From positions 13,827,501-13,891,500 of the forward strand of contig JAPQWV010000017.1 of assembly GCA_027422505.1 (NCBI GenBank): a stretch of DNA of 64,000 nt. Direction: 5' to 3'. The notes beneath the pieces are model-generated. The model saw nothing but the letters and a program-made list of their open reading frames with translations. It did not search any database and had not been told where the DNA came from. Below are positions 19,431-30,771 of this stretch, one piece after another. Position 1 is the stretch's first letter, and every line of letters starts with the position of its first letter. Both the position numbers and the translations under genes were made by a program. The DNA comes from Craterostigma plantagineum. Taxonomy: Eukaryota > Streptophyta > Magnoliopsida > Lamiales > Linderniaceae.

Positions 19431-22290
19431 GAAGCATAACAGATATAAAAAGTTCATTAGTTCAAAATTTAATTTTAGTCAAAAATTGATTTAATTTCAT
19501 CAAACTATAATATTGAAACAAGTCAAGACATGTTTGATTAATTTTGAATTGAAATCGTGTAGTATGCTTATAGTATAATTGATTTTGAAAAATGTAATGG
19601 CATGTTCGTAATTTCGAATGAATCATATAACGCGTGGAAGAAACTTCGAAATTTTCTAAGTGTTTGATCGTGAAAAATGTCACTGTTCATGCCGAGATAT
19701 TTTACGCTCGAAAAAATTGATTTTCAAATTGATTTCCTATGCATTGATTTCAATTGAAATAACTCCGTTTAATTTTGCGATCAAAAAATTTTTATTCGCT
19801 TAATGTACGCTACATTATAAAAGACTTAGAAAAAAAACTAAGTGTTAGAGTCGTAATCATGAACTGTAGCCGACCAATTTTACGATCGAGCCGTATAATT
19901 TACGATCGAGAAATTATTTCTCAGGTAAATTTACTTTTGAAAAATTTCCTCGATTGAATAAAATTTTTCGATTTGAAATTTGTCGAGCGATACGTGATTT
20001 TCGATCCTAAGTAAAATTTCGTTGCGATATTTTCTATCGAGAAATTAGTCAACGAAAGAAAAACTAAGTCAATCGTCGAGAAATTTTTCCGATCAACTAA
20101 ATCCTAAGCGGCGAATTTTACGATCGAAAAATTAAGCGTTGAAAAATTAATTTTTCGCTGCTAAATTTTTGCGACGGAAATAAAATGAAATCGAAAATTC
20201 TATTTTGCGATAGTAAGTTTTACGCTCGATCTAATTTGCATCTAAATTTTCTATTCAGCGCTTAAATTTTTCGCTCGCAGAAAATCCTAATTAGATTTCT
20301 CGACGGTAAGTGATTTGTCGGTCAAAATCTTCTTTCTTAGCGACTAAGTCAGAATTTAGCGATCGAAAACTAATTCGATACAAACAGTTTCTCAATTGAA
20401 TAGGAATTTAATTAAGACTCTTTGCGATCGACAAAGTTCTTCGATGGCTTCAAAATTCAAATACCCAGTTTCTTTCAAAACTTAACTTAGTGGTCTAAGA
20501 TGCAGATTTTTCGAAAGTTTAAACTACCAGATTCATAAAAAAAACATCGAAACTATTTTAAGTGCAGGCATTAACCCAGATAAAACTCGTAAGCATGCCT
20601 AAATCACTATAAATTAGTATACGGTTTTCTCAGTTTGAAGAACAGTCGAGAATCTAATCCTAATCACGCGAAAAACTACAAAATGCAGATGCTAATGGAG
20701 TTAAATCGCACGCAAATGTCAAATGAATCTCATTTCTACCTTAAACAGACAATTTGGTGTTGAAAATCGAAAGATTTGTGAGAGATTTGAACTGTCTGTG
20801 AAAGTTTTTAGAGAGAGAAATTTTTGCAATTTAGGTTTGCGTGAGATAAAATTTTTCGACTGACAAAAAATGAACTTTTATTAACTCGCTGTAAGTCAAT
20901 GTTGGGTTTGCGATTGGACGTTTTGCGATTAAATGGATCAGGCCCATTACTATTTGCGCTCGAGAAATATTGATTCGAAAATTGCTCTTCAATTCAATTT
21001 CTCGATCGCAAATTATCGCGTCCAATCAAAATCGTTCCCAACACTGTTTACGATCGAGAAACATATGATTGCGAATTAATTCTTATATCCAATTTCTCGA
21101 TTGTAAGTACTTCTAAAAATTTTCAGATTGATCCCTATTTCAAATAAAATCACATTGTAATGCTCCCCCTTAGAATTAAAATAAGTGCATTTAACTCCCT
21201 GGATTTTATGTGTAGTAACGTCTAGCTCTGCAGAATAAAAAATCTGTACCACTTAGAGAAAAAAACGTTAGAAATAATAAAGTTAATCAACAATTATTTT
21301 TGGCATGTTTTCCTTTCAAATATTTGGTCTGTGACAATAGCTCCTTGTCTTGTAGTGTCGACGTCTCACTCCTTTATTTTGTTTGAAGAAATCTGAAATA
21401 CTTAGAGAAAAACGTCAAAAATATTTGAAGCTAATGCACGATATTTATATTTACTCCCCCTCAAATAATGCGCAAGAATTGACTTAACAAGCAAACAATG
21501 AAATCAATTCAAGTAACGAGCATAAAATACGCTATATACCTAGTAAGCACATATACATGGTCCCCAAAAACATGTATTGGATATTGCGTGAGGGTAAGAG
21601 CAATGAAAAATTTATCGCATTTTAAACAATTTAGTACCAATGCAATCTAAAATTGCATTTAGAATGTGCGACAATCATAAAGAAATTCGCATTTTTTTAT
21701 GAATATTAGTATTATTATATTACAGGGTCAGATTATTTTGCTTTGATCAATCGTCACACCTAAAATTTTACGAGACTTTTGAAAGAAGAAAAATACTGTC
21801 AAGTCCCGTCGTCAAACTAAAGTCCTAAGTTCATTGACTAGTCCATTTCGACAACTCTCACTAGGTTCACTCTAGCACTCTCTTATTTTTAACTTGGGAA
21901 TTTTTTTTATTTTTATCACTCAAGTCAACACAAGCAATTTTAAGTCAAATTACCTGTGCTCGAGGCATTTTTTAATCATTTCACCTAAGCGAGAAATCGT
22001 CGTTTGGAATCAAATGGTTTTGCAAGGGTTTTAGTTTGGATAGGACTTAGAAGGGAAGGAATTTAGAGGAAAGTGAGCTTATCTCTTCGTCATCTTCCAT
22101 TTCTACGTCCGTCTCCTTTTTTTTTCGGCTTCTTTTATTATTATTATTTTCTTAATCTTCTCTTCCTCTTTTCTTTTAATTGCTATCCCTTTTTTTATGC
22201 TATGCTCAAGCTGAAGCTCCGCTTCTCCACGTGGCTATAGGAGATTATCGTAGGCGAAATTCGTCTTGTTGGTTCTCGGGCCGATACCGT
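19431..22290 (-). other. SV-B noncoding region between pol and env-like ORF
   Basis: About 2.9 kb without coding sense. 19680-21120 is full of CGATCG / TCGAGAAAT-type palindromic words like those in the SV-B leader (28200-28900). Minus-strand purine boxes with GGGGGAG lie at 21173-21163 and 21462-21453. Around 20810 the minus strand has a CT-rich stretch (TTTCTCTCTCTAAAAAC), as in many plant 5' untranslated leaders. A separate promoter or intron for the env-like ORF is possible but unproven. Confidence 0.45.
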
Positions 22291-22492
22291 GCTCCTCTTC
22301 TCTTAATCCCTAGAGAGGTTTAAGAGATATCTTTTTGGAAAAGTTCACGGTTATGGAATTCGTACCCAAGGCTGCGCTCCTCTTCTCGTTTCTCGATATA
22401 AGACCGGATTATCGTTGGAGAAGTTCACTTCGTGGTGCTCCTCTTTCCAGCCATTCTGACGAGCGTACGAGATTATCGTTGGAGAAGTTCAC
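22291..22492. repeat. Three imperfect tandem units, 53-58 bp each
   Basis: Units at 22291-22348, 22376-22428 and 22437-22492 each begin GCTCCTCTT and end GAAGTTCAC or a close variant. The last two share GATTATCGTTGGAGAAGTTC. They lie in the SV-B internal region beside purine boxes. Confidence 0.7.
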
Positions 22493-22586
22493 AGCAGGAT
22501 CCATGCCACCTTCTAAGAGATAGTCGGAAGGCAGGTTCTTCTGGTCTGATTTGTGCACGTTGAGCAATACCTTCTTTTGTCATCAT

Positions 22587-22616
22587 CCCCCCTTTCTTTT
22601 GTTTTCTCCCCCTCCT
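22587..22616 (-). promoter_or_regulatory. Double purine box (PPT-like)
   Basis: Minus strand carries GGAGGGGGAG and then AAAAGAAAGGGGGG within 30 bp. Sireviruses are known for several PPT-like boxes in their 3' half, and this fits. Confidence 0.5.
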
Positions 22617-22711
22617 TATCTCGTTTGAACAATCATCCGAAGAGTATAGAATACGGTTGAAGGCTAGGAATGTGATTCAAATGAAGAAAAGGACATCGGA
22701 GAAGGTTCAAA

Positions 22712-23204
22712 GTGGATGACTTAAGGGCTAATGTGAGGGAAAAAACTTTATAAGGCCGAGTGAGGAATAACCTAAGCGCCCTTATCATTTTCCTAACGAT
22801 CTGAGGCAAGGTGAGTATGAAGCCAAGTATCTCTAGTTAAGACAAGTAATTGATGTGTGACTCACTCGAGAAATAGATCCAAAGAAAGGAAAATAACAAG
22901 GCTAGAATCCTTACATATGTATAGTGGCTTTGTGTCTAGTGGAGCAACCTAATGACCTTTAGACACAAGAATGCGACTTAGACTGACAAAATTAAGCGAT
23001 TAAATCGATCGCATGTCGGGGTAAAATTCTAAGTGACTTTAGATCAAAGCATCCTAAAGGAATTCATCATCCCCTAATATTATATATATTTATAATGTTT
23101 TTGAATTATTTTATTATTTTTTTTTTGAAAATAATTTAATTATTTCACGCAAGATAAAGCATATAAGCAAAGAAAATACATAGAATAGAACATTTAGTAG
23201 CACA
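22712..23204 (-). other. Sequence 3' of the SV-B pol fragment
   Basis: Reverse-complement match to 5171-5649 downstream of SV-A pol, including ACTCACTCGAGAAATAGATC. Noncoding. A poly-T/A run at 23116-23128 is an addition relative to SV-A. Confidence 0.65.
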
Positions 23205-23900
23205 GAAGATCAGGTAAATCACATATTACGGAAGATTCAACATGCCTAATTTTCCGACAAGGAATTGAAATCATTTTTCATCCAATGCCTCGGTGAAAAT
23301 GTCAGCTAGTTGGTACTCCGTGTTCACGAATACATATCTATGGTGCCTTTTTCTACATGATCTTTGATAGTGATATCTAATGTCTATGTGTTTTGTGCGT
23401 GATTGATGAACATGATTGCAAGTAATAGCGATGGCACTTTGACTATCACTATATATGGGTATATTAGTTCAATTGTACCCATAGTCGCCCACAGCATCTG
23501 GGAGCAATAACTGGTGGCAGCCACGTATTCCGCTTCGGCCGTCGAAGTTGACACACAGTTTTACTTTTTAGAGGACCAGCAGAACAGCTTTTCGCCTAGA
23601 AATTGAGCGCCACCGGACATGCTTTTCCTGTCCATTCGGCAACCTGCATAATCAGCGCAGTATAGCCGATAAGTTTGAAATTCGTACCCTTAGGATACCA
23701 TAGTCCAAGGGTAGAAGTGCCCTTAAGGTAACGCAGAATCCTTTCAACCGCGAGCATGGGATTCTTTGGGATCGGCTTGAAAACGGGCACATAAACAGGT
23801 GGCAAACATGATATCCAGCCGTCTTGAGGTGAGGTAGAGAAGAGATCCAATGATGCTGCGATACAGCGTGATGTCGACTGATTTTCCAGAGGGATCGGCA
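23205..23900 (-). pseudogene. pol: SV-B RNase H and RT end, broken
   Basis: Minus-strand match to SV-A RNase [21 protein letters not shown] and LWYPKGTNFKLIGY are followed by an interrupted WSSKK...TAEAEYVAA block. Degenerate sequence then runs to the terminal GMLNLP-like end near 23205. Several stops and frame changes occur, including a one-base loss in the TDADYAG block (TALIMQV is read instead). It belongs to the same pol as the RT at 23744-24643. Confidence 0.8.
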
Positions 23901-24643
23901 TCCAACTTGCTGCTTGGTGACATAGGAGTGCTGAGAGGCTTGCTCTGATCTTGATGGAATTTCTTCATAATATCCTTGATGTATTTTGTCTGACTGATGA
24001 AAATCCCATCTTCGAGTTGCTTGACTTGTAGTCCTAAGAAGAACTGCATCTCTCCCATGTGACTCATTTCAAACTTGCTTTTCATTAGATCTCCAAACTT
24101 CGTGCAAAGCCGTAGATTAGCTGATCCGAAGATGATGTCGTCGACGTATACTTGGACGACCATCAGATCTTTGTCTTGCCATTTGATGAAGAGGGTTGTG
24201 TCTATCATTCCCCGTATGAATCCAGACTTCACGAGGAATTCACTCAGGACATCGTACCAAGCACGAGGGACTTGTTTTAGTCCGTAGAGAGCTTTGTCCA
24301 AACGATAGACGTGATCAGGATGTTCTTGACCGACAAAACCTTCCGGCTGAGCGACATAGACTTCTTCTTTTAAAACGCCGTTGAGAAAGGCGGTCTTAAC
24401 ATCCATTTGATAGACTTTGAAGTCTTTGTGAGCCGCATAAGTAAAAAGAAGGCGGATAGCTTCGATTCGGGCAACAGGAGCATATGTCTCGTCGTAGTCG
24501 ATGCCTTCCTGTTGATTGTATCCCTTCGCAACTAGCCTTACTTTGTTCCAGATCACTTCACCATCTTCTTTCTTCTTGTTTTTGAATACCCATTTAGTTC
24601 CGACAATTGTTTTCCCATGCGGACGGGGTACTAAGGTCCACAC
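23744..24643 (-). pseudogene. pol: SV-B reverse transcriptase (299 codons open)
   Basis: The best-preserved RT in the window. [20 protein letters not shown] leads to [20 protein letters not shown] and [40 protein letters not shown] follows. YVDD is at 24148-24137, then [20 protein letters not shown] and [14 protein letters not shown]. It stops at 23744 after a frameshift near 23760, where [18 protein letters not shown] sequence continues in the next frame. Relative to SV-A it keeps the roughly 390 bp that SV-A lost. Usual Copia RT motifs are intact, but integrase and protease are missing upstream. Confidence 0.88.
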
Positions 24644-24861
24644 TTGAAAACGTTTGAATTGATTGATTTCATCGCATCGGTATTACCCAATCCGGGTCTT
24701 GAAGTGCGTCTGCTACATTGGTAGGCTCATTTTTACTTAAGAAGTAGCTGAAGAGACTGTGTTGACGTCGTGTCCTCTCTCTATCCGAAGGATCGCCAAT
24801 TATCTGATCAACCGGGTGACCTCTAGTCCACTTGCGCTCGATGCATCAGCCATCTGTGGGT

Positions 24862-25316
24862 CTAGATTCCTATAGTCTCCGATTGATCAATTGTTTGAGG
24901 AAGTTCCATTTCTGCACTTGGAACGATAGTCTCTGATGATTCTTCCTCAATAACCACTGTAGGTTCTTCGTTATTCTGTGGCAATTCTGAATCGGGTGAG
25001 GTAGGGACGTGACAAGCACTTGGTACGTAGGTCTCGTCGGGTGGAGAATCCACTATAGGTGTAGCAGTGTGTGATCGATATACTGGCTCGAAGAGAGAGT
25101 CCAAATCGTCTAATGCAAGTCTCGTTGCTTCTTCTGACGTTGAATTCGGAGTTGCTGCCATCTTCTGTTGGTTTTGTGCCAACACACCAGTGAAAACAGG
25201 TTCTGAACTGTTATATTCAGAAGCTATCTGGTTAGGTACGGGTCCTGAACTGAGGTGTGCAGGAGCCATCGGGTTGCGCCGGGTCCTGGACTGAAGTGAC
25301 CGGAAGCCACTCTGAG
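24862..25316 (-). pseudogene. pol: SV-B integrase C-terminal linker
   Basis: Minus-strand Ser/Pro/Glu-rich linker (PDETYVPSACHVPTSPDSEL, VVIEEESSETIVPSAEMELP) between integrase and RT, close to SV-A 3430-3900. The match ends abruptly at about 25316, where an inverted env-like copy begins. The integrase core, GAG-pre-integrase and protease are absent from SV-B. Confidence 0.8.
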
Positions 25317-25356
25317 GACTGAAGCTGACAATCAGGACCCTCATGAGGGGGAGAAG

Positions 25357-26844
25357 ATGCCACGAACATCTACGAGTGGTCAAGAACAAGGCCAAGGCTC
25401 GGGCTCTGCGCAGACAAGAACTGGAGCCGGAGAAACCTCACAACCCACTACACAAACCACCACCACCACGCACCGCACACAACCTCTAAGCCCATTCTAC
25501 CAACCCACCATCAGAACGTCTCCGTCGACACTATCCACCCCACTGATTCTGACAAGCCCCTTTCTTCCACAGGTGCCGCGATGCTCGTAGCCCTAGCAAC
25601 TACTCAAGCCACTCCCTCGGTCGCTCCAGACCAACCGGGCCCCTCAAGACATGGCGTCAATTCACACGAGGTTCTAGATAAATACATCTTTGAAGGACAG
25701 TGGATGACCCATTCCATGCCCGAGGAGCATCAAAGACAACGGCTTCAGGACGTTCGGAATTTCCTACAACAAAGCTCCATAGACCTCGTGATCATAGAAG
25801 ACGACGAGATTCAGGAAGGTGAAGACTACCAACAAGATACCCAAGGCCTAGAGTTGATCGCGCAACGAGCGGCTTCCCCCACAAGACTAACACCAGGGAC
25901 CTTTTGGATCGACATGCCGTGGGAGAATATTCAAATAGAAATCCCCTTTCCTTGAAGAAGTCCGTGAAAATATTTGGAGGTCACCGGACAAAGTCAAGAA
26001 GCCGAACGAGTTCGAGCTCAGAGGAATGTCTCACTGGGAACAGCAAAAGCGAATGACGTATCTCTGGATGCTGACCCATCTTGGACCGGATGTGAGTTGG
26101 GGATGACTAAAAGCCAAGCCAGGAGTCATTACAAGAGCCTCTCTCCAATCTGGCAACTACTCAGTGTCTACTGTGCTAAAGGAAGACTTCCAACACCGTA
26201 CTATGTCATCGAGCGAGTAGATAGAACTCGAGAAGATCTAAGCGAGAGTGACCTACCGTACATCCCTGCTGATGAGGAGTACAACCTCTACAAGCTGTAC
26301 GTGGAGAAGTACAAAGGTCCTCAAGGCCTCATCAAGAAAGAATGTCTCGAGGGACTCTACCGGTTCATGATGCGCCAAGTCAAGTACTTCGCCGCACACG
26401 ACCTTCAGATGCTCTAGAGAGCAACATGAAGAAGGTTAACATGACCGCTCCGCGCAACAAAGGACCTGAGATCGAAGGGCTTCCCAACAATCATGTGCAC
26501 ATCAGCTCAGTCCTAGGCATCACCTATCACAATCCGATAGCTAAGAAGAATAGGTTAATGCTGGAGACTGAGATTCATAAGTTTTGCGATGGGCGCTCAA
26601 GGTCGTCAGGAAAAACATCGAGCAGAGGTTGGAAGAAATCAATCGAGATACGATGCTGAGGATTCACAGGTTCGTGAGAGAACAGCTGCTCCTAATGGAA
26701 CTACTTGAAGATATCGAGGAGCGACTGGAGCTGAGGAACACGCTCAGGAACTTTGAGCATGCACTGGGCTTGCGCAGATCATACTATGCCCGACGAGGAC
26801 AAACGGCGCGGAGACGCAATCAAGCACAAAGGGGGAGATTTTAG
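25357..26844 (+). pseudogene. Inverted env-like C-terminal region
   Basis: Begins MPRTSTSGQEQGQGSGSAQT (Gln/Thr/Pro-rich), shifts frame near 25580 to TQATPSVAPDQPGPSRHGVN, and continues with EEHQRQRLQDVRNFLQQSSI. From about 26000 it reads LGMTKSQARSHYKSLSPIWQ, YIPADEEYNLYKLYVEKYKG and YRFMMRQVKYFAAHDLQML. A frame change at 26415 leads to NNHVHISSVLGITYHNPIAK, and a further shift near 26590 leads to the Arg-rich tail RRGQTARRRNQAQRGRF. Order and residues mirror 14984-16582, and neither copy is intact. The C-terminal tail lies about 15 bp from the PPT. Confidence 0.7.
26825..26839 (+). promoter_or_regulatory. Polypurine tract of the inverted copy
   Basis: CACAAAGGGGGAGAT directly before the LTR start. 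This is the standard Sirevirus PPT form, better kept than in SV-B itself. Confidence 0.85.
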
Positions 26845-27190
26845 AGTATACATTTTAATTGTGCTTGATTTCATTAGTTGTCCTTGTAATTAGGGGCTTT
26901 ATTTGTATTAGTCCATAGATTATGACTAGTTAGATAATTATACCAAGTTTGTTTGGTATAAATACTTGTACACACATTATGCTTAATAGAGAAAGTTTTG
27001 GAAATTGATACGAAAGGCTGGCAATTCAATTTCTAGAGAGAGAAACAATAGTAACTTTCTCACTCTACTCGAATTCTCTCTCTTGTTCTTCATTTGAGTT
27101 TTTCGATTGAATCTTAGTGTCAGTCATTATTATCGAATTACTTAGAATTCATGCCTAGGATCATAGAATTGTTAATCGTAGGACCTAACA
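26840..27190 (+). mobile_element. LTR of the inverted copy (351 bp)
   Basis: Starts TTTAGAGTATAC (TGTAGAG in SV-B, so the terminal G is lost) and ends GGACCTAACA. It carries GGTATAAATA as the likely TATA box. It matches the reverse complement of 14638-14983 and 29600-29950. Confidence 0.85.
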
Positions 27191-27930
27191 ATGAACAAAG
27201 TGATTAATCTTATAATAGAGCTTCCCACGTTCTTCTCTTAAGAAAGCATAGTTATTTTGAGCAGTGCTCTTCTCGGCTTGATATGTGTCTAGACTTTTCT
27301 TAATTCACTATTCTTAGAATTAGATTTATCTATTCCGGCTTCTACACTAGTGACCTTTTTGCTCATACCTTCTAGTCTACATTTAAGAAGACTTTTCTCG
27401 TCTAGATTCCTAAGTAAACATTTATGGTTGTTGTCTAGCCTGTCCTCTAATTCTTTTACTATCGAACTATGCTTTTCTAAGGTAATATACTTAGTCTCGC
27501 TAATATGGGGCTCTTGGATAATTTTTCTATTTTCGCACTAGAGCTCCTAAACTTAGATTCGAGACTAGCTATTTCCTCCTTAGACTTGGTTAATTTGTCC
27601 TCTAACTCTTTTGTTCTTTTCCGCTCATTTTTTATGTTAGTATACGTAGTTTGTAAGGATTCTAATATGTTAAACAATGTAGAGTTAGAAATCACTGCCT
27701 CCTTAGAGGATGTGTTAGTTTCATCTTCGTGTTCCAAAGCTAAATTCGTCTTTTGTTCGAAAGTTGTAGTCTCTTGCTTCTTTGAGCGTGACTTGGTCTT
27801 TGTGGACTTCTTCTTTAACTTTCTCAATTAATCGCAGTTGACGTCCAAACTCCTTCAGTTGTTCATCAATGTCGGAGCTAAAGTCGTCGGAGCTAGTGTC
27901 ATCAGATCGAGTAATTGAGTAGGTGTCCAT
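27191..27930 (-). pseudogene. gag: SV-B gag-like coiled-coil protein, N-terminus present
   Basis: Minus strand, probable start ATG at 27930 (MDTYSITRSDDTSSDD), then LKEFGRQLRLIEKVKEEVHK. After a frame change comes a Lys-rich part and the coiled coil (LESLQTTYTNIKNERKRTKE, SKEEIASLESKFRSSSAKIE). The part around LKEFGRQLRLIEK resembles the linker before the zinc knuckle in SV-C (MKSLGEQLAVIEKMMSKQ). So this ORF begins downstream of the usual capsid domain, and I see no capsid domain or CCHC knuckle. It is cut at 27190 by the inverted LTR. Confidence 0.6.
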
Positions 27931-29584
27931 TTTGGTTTAAAATTTATTTATTTATTTTTAAAATTTTGTTGGATATTTGGATCTTTAACGTGTTTTGTGA
28001 TTTGGATTTTTTTTTATTCTGATTAAAATATTTGGCTTTTAAAATTTCAGTTCCGAAAAGATTTTGGTTTTTAAAATTTGATTAAAAATTTAATAGTATA
28101 TACCAAAAGCTTTTTCTATAATGTGCCAAGAGATAAAAAAATTTTCGTGTGATATACTTTTCGGTTGTTAAGTTTTGCGTTGGGTTACTGTTTTTTAATC
28201 GTTAAGTTTGATTGGTTACTTTTCGATTGGCTATGTGAGATACTGTATTTCAGTGTTAGTTTTTCGCTCACAATATATATAGTTTTTTAATTTTCGATCG
28301 TATGATTTCTTTTTATATTATTAGTGGTGAGATCAGTAATGAAAAAGGAAGGGAAGGGAAAGTTTTCGATCGAAAAAAATTTGAAGGTAAGTTTTGCGAT
28401 AGGAGCAAACCAGAATATAATTTTTATAGTGATGGAATGATTACTAATGACTAGCTGCAATGATGACCAAGTTTGGTATAGTGATGCACGTGTACATGAT
28501 TATGGAGAGATTGAAAAAAAAAACATAGATAGCTATTCTAGTTATTTGCTGGGATTTCAATATTCAATATATAATGCAATGATTAGAGAATGAAGATGCA
28601 ATGTTACTATTTGGAGTTTTTCGGTCACTTGCTTGCAATTGATTATCGAATAAAGACAAATAAATGTGTTTTGATGCAATGATGACTAAAGATTAGGACT
28701 TTTTCGATGATACTTTCTCGATGATACTAAAATTTGTCATTTTGTTGAAGAAATTTCGATCAAGCGTTGTAAATAAAATTTCAATCACTTTTCTCGAGAA
28801 GACTTTTCAAACATGTACGACAAGGATTTTTAATTCTCGATCGAGAACTATTTCAATCAACTATTTTCGATCGTAAATATTTTTCGATCAGTTTTCAGTC
28901 TCTTACTGTTGTCGATGGTTACTGTACTAAAATGCATACACAGTTTTGCGATGATGCCATCGAAGAACTTTCACTGAGACTTACGATAACTTTCAAAAAC
29001 AGAATTCAATAAAAAACAATTAATATTGCAGATTAAGCCTGGGTTATTGAACGAAAATCATAGAATAATAGTTTTAACACAGATCAAACCAAAAAAAAGC
29101 AAAACATATCAAATTTTTCTGAAATTAGATGAATTTGACGAAGAACATGAAAATGCAGTTTCTTCACAAATCCGAACGAAAACAGCAAATCAGTCAACCA
29201 AAGTCCGGGTAATCGATCGAAATCATTTAATTGACAAGAACAAACACTCAATTCAGCACAATCAAAGCAAAATCAGTCCAATTTTTGAAAAATCAGATTA
29301 AGAACTCGAAGAACAATTTTCAATCAAATCTTCAAAATTCGCTAAAAATTTGTGGTTCGATCGAACGAAAACATGCTCAGATCAATTAGAAACATATAAT
29401 CGAACCTTAGTAACAGCAAAACAAGCCGAATTATGGAAAGACAGATCGAATTTCAGCTATTAACAGTCGTGCATGAATAGTGATTCGCGACGAACAATAA
29501 CCGCGATGAACATAACTCGCGATAAAAAATTCCAAAAATTTCAGATTCGAAATTCAGCAAAATTAATTCAAATCCTAACACGCT
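27931..29584 (-). other. SV-B untranslated leader
   Basis: About 1.65 kb of AT-rich sequence between the PBS and the gag start, with many TTTCGATCG-type words (28140-28900). An open plus-strand stretch at 29026-29301 is antisense to the leader and rich in Lys/Asn/Gln; I do not treat it as a gene. Long leaders are common in plant LTR elements. Confidence 0.6.
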
Positions 29585-29599
29585 CAGCTCTGATACAAT
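29585..29599 (-). promoter_or_regulatory. SV-B primer-binding site
   Basis: Minus strand reads ATTGTATCAGAGCTG directly after the LTR end CCTAACA. It is one base off TGGTATCAGAGC and fixes SV-B orientation. Confidence 0.8.
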
Positions 29600-29950
29600 T
29601 GTTAGGTCCTACGATTAACAACTCTATGATCTTAGGCATGAATTCTAAGTAATTCGATGATAATGATTGACATTAAGATTCAATCGAAAAACTCAAATGA
29701 AGAACAAGAGAGAGAATTCGAGTAGAGTGAGAAAGTTATTGTTGTTTCTCTCTCTAGGAATTGAATTGCAAGCCTTTCGGATCAATTTCCAAACCTGTCT
29801 CTATTAAGCATAATGCGTGTACAAGTACTTATACCAAACAAACTTGGTATAAATATCTAACTAGTCCTAAATCATGGACTAATACAAATAAAGCCCCTAA
29901 TTACAAGGACAACTAATGAAATCAAGCACAATTAAAATGTATACTCTACA
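29600..29950 (-). mobile_element. SV-B 5' LTR (351 bp)
   Basis: Direct partner of 14638-14983 with the same TG...CA ends. The element 14638-29950 therefore spans 15.3 kb. TSD candidate ATCCG follows at 29951-29955. Confidence 0.9.
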
Positions 29951-30316
29951 ATCCGAGGTTCTTAGATTTCGACAACTTTTCAGATAATTTCGACAACTAT
30001 CTCTATTTATATATAAGATGTCGAAACCCTAATTAGTAAGTGACCTATATCGAGAACCTATTTTACTCTCTATTCATCTCGAAGTCCTCTTTCGAGATTT
30101 ATATTCGAACATTCTATGGATTTCGAGATCATGTCTCGAAATCTATCTAATTCATATCATCGAAATCCTTTTCTAAAACAGATCAAAATCCGAAAAGTGG
30201 TACATCTAAAAACACTTTTTCCTGTCGAAATTTTGGAAACTTTCGATCAAACTATGATTTCTTAAGAACATGGAAGATTTCTTCGAAGTCTCAATTATTT
30301 TATATGTTGTTCGAAC
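29951..30316 (-). mobile_element. GY-B 5' LTR, part 2
   Basis: CGAAAT / TCGAGAT motif-rich sequence resumes here after SV-B and is again cut by the Tork element at 30317. 29951-29955 is the SV-B TSD and 30312-30316 (CGAAC) is the Tork TSD. Confidence 0.7.
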
Positions 30317-30754
30317 TGATAGGAAAGTACGTTGAGTGGGTTGGTGAACCAACCCATCTCAACTACTCCTAATAATATTATTATTATATTAATATTATTA
30401 TTATATTACTATTAGTGAAGGGGTTTGCCTATAAATAGGCAATAAGTGATTCATTAGAAATCACACCAACACCAACACCATTGAGAAAGAGAAACAAGAG
30501 AGAGAGATAGAAAAACAGGGTAGAGAAAAACAGAGGGTTTGTTCGGTATTTGTTCCGACTATAAAGAGAGATAGTTTGTGTTTTCTCCTTTATAGATTGA
30601 GAGGTTGTAACCCCTGTTTTTACCCCAGTAATAAATTTCTACCTCGCCCGTGGTTTTTTACCCCAAGTTAAAAAGGGGTTTTCCACGTAAATTCCTGTGT
30701 CTATTTAATCCTCACAGTCATTTCCAATTTCGTTAAGCTGTCCATTTCGCAACA
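30317..30754 (+). mobile_element. Copia/Tork 5' LTR (438 bp)
   Basis: TGATAGGAAAG...TTCGCAACA, almost identical to 35104-35538 (435 bp). The few differences include an ATT-repeat length change, so this is a fairly young insertion. It contains GCCTATAAATAGGC, a TATA box inside a palindrome, at about 30428, and a CACCAACACCAACACCA run after it. TSD CGAAC / CGCAC (30312-30316, 35539-35543) has one mismatch. Confidence 0.93.
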
Positions 30755-30771
30755 AGTGGTATCAGAGCCAG
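30755..30771 (+). promoter_or_regulatory. Tork primer-binding site
   Basis: AGTGGTATCAGAGCCAG follows the LTR end directly. It is the initiator-Met tRNA type and marks plus-strand orientation. Confidence 0.93.

Larger units (their letters stand above)
25316..27190 (+). mobile_element. Inverted copy of a Sirevirus 3' end (env-like C-terminus, PPT and LTR)
   Basis: This 1.87-kb block is in opposite orientation to the surrounding SV-B and matches the reverse complement of 14638-16520. It joins the minus-strand integrase linker at about 25316 with no TG/CA border or obvious target duplication. It ends exactly at the LTR terminus CCTAACA (27190), beside the SV-B gag. So it is the 3' part of a plus-strand relative, or a rearranged piece of the same element. 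Confidence 0.8.

Noticed and set aside
29026..29301. 91-codon plus-strand open frame
   Set aside because: Antisense to the SV-B leader with low-complexity Lys/Asn/Gln composition. It has no upstream signals.
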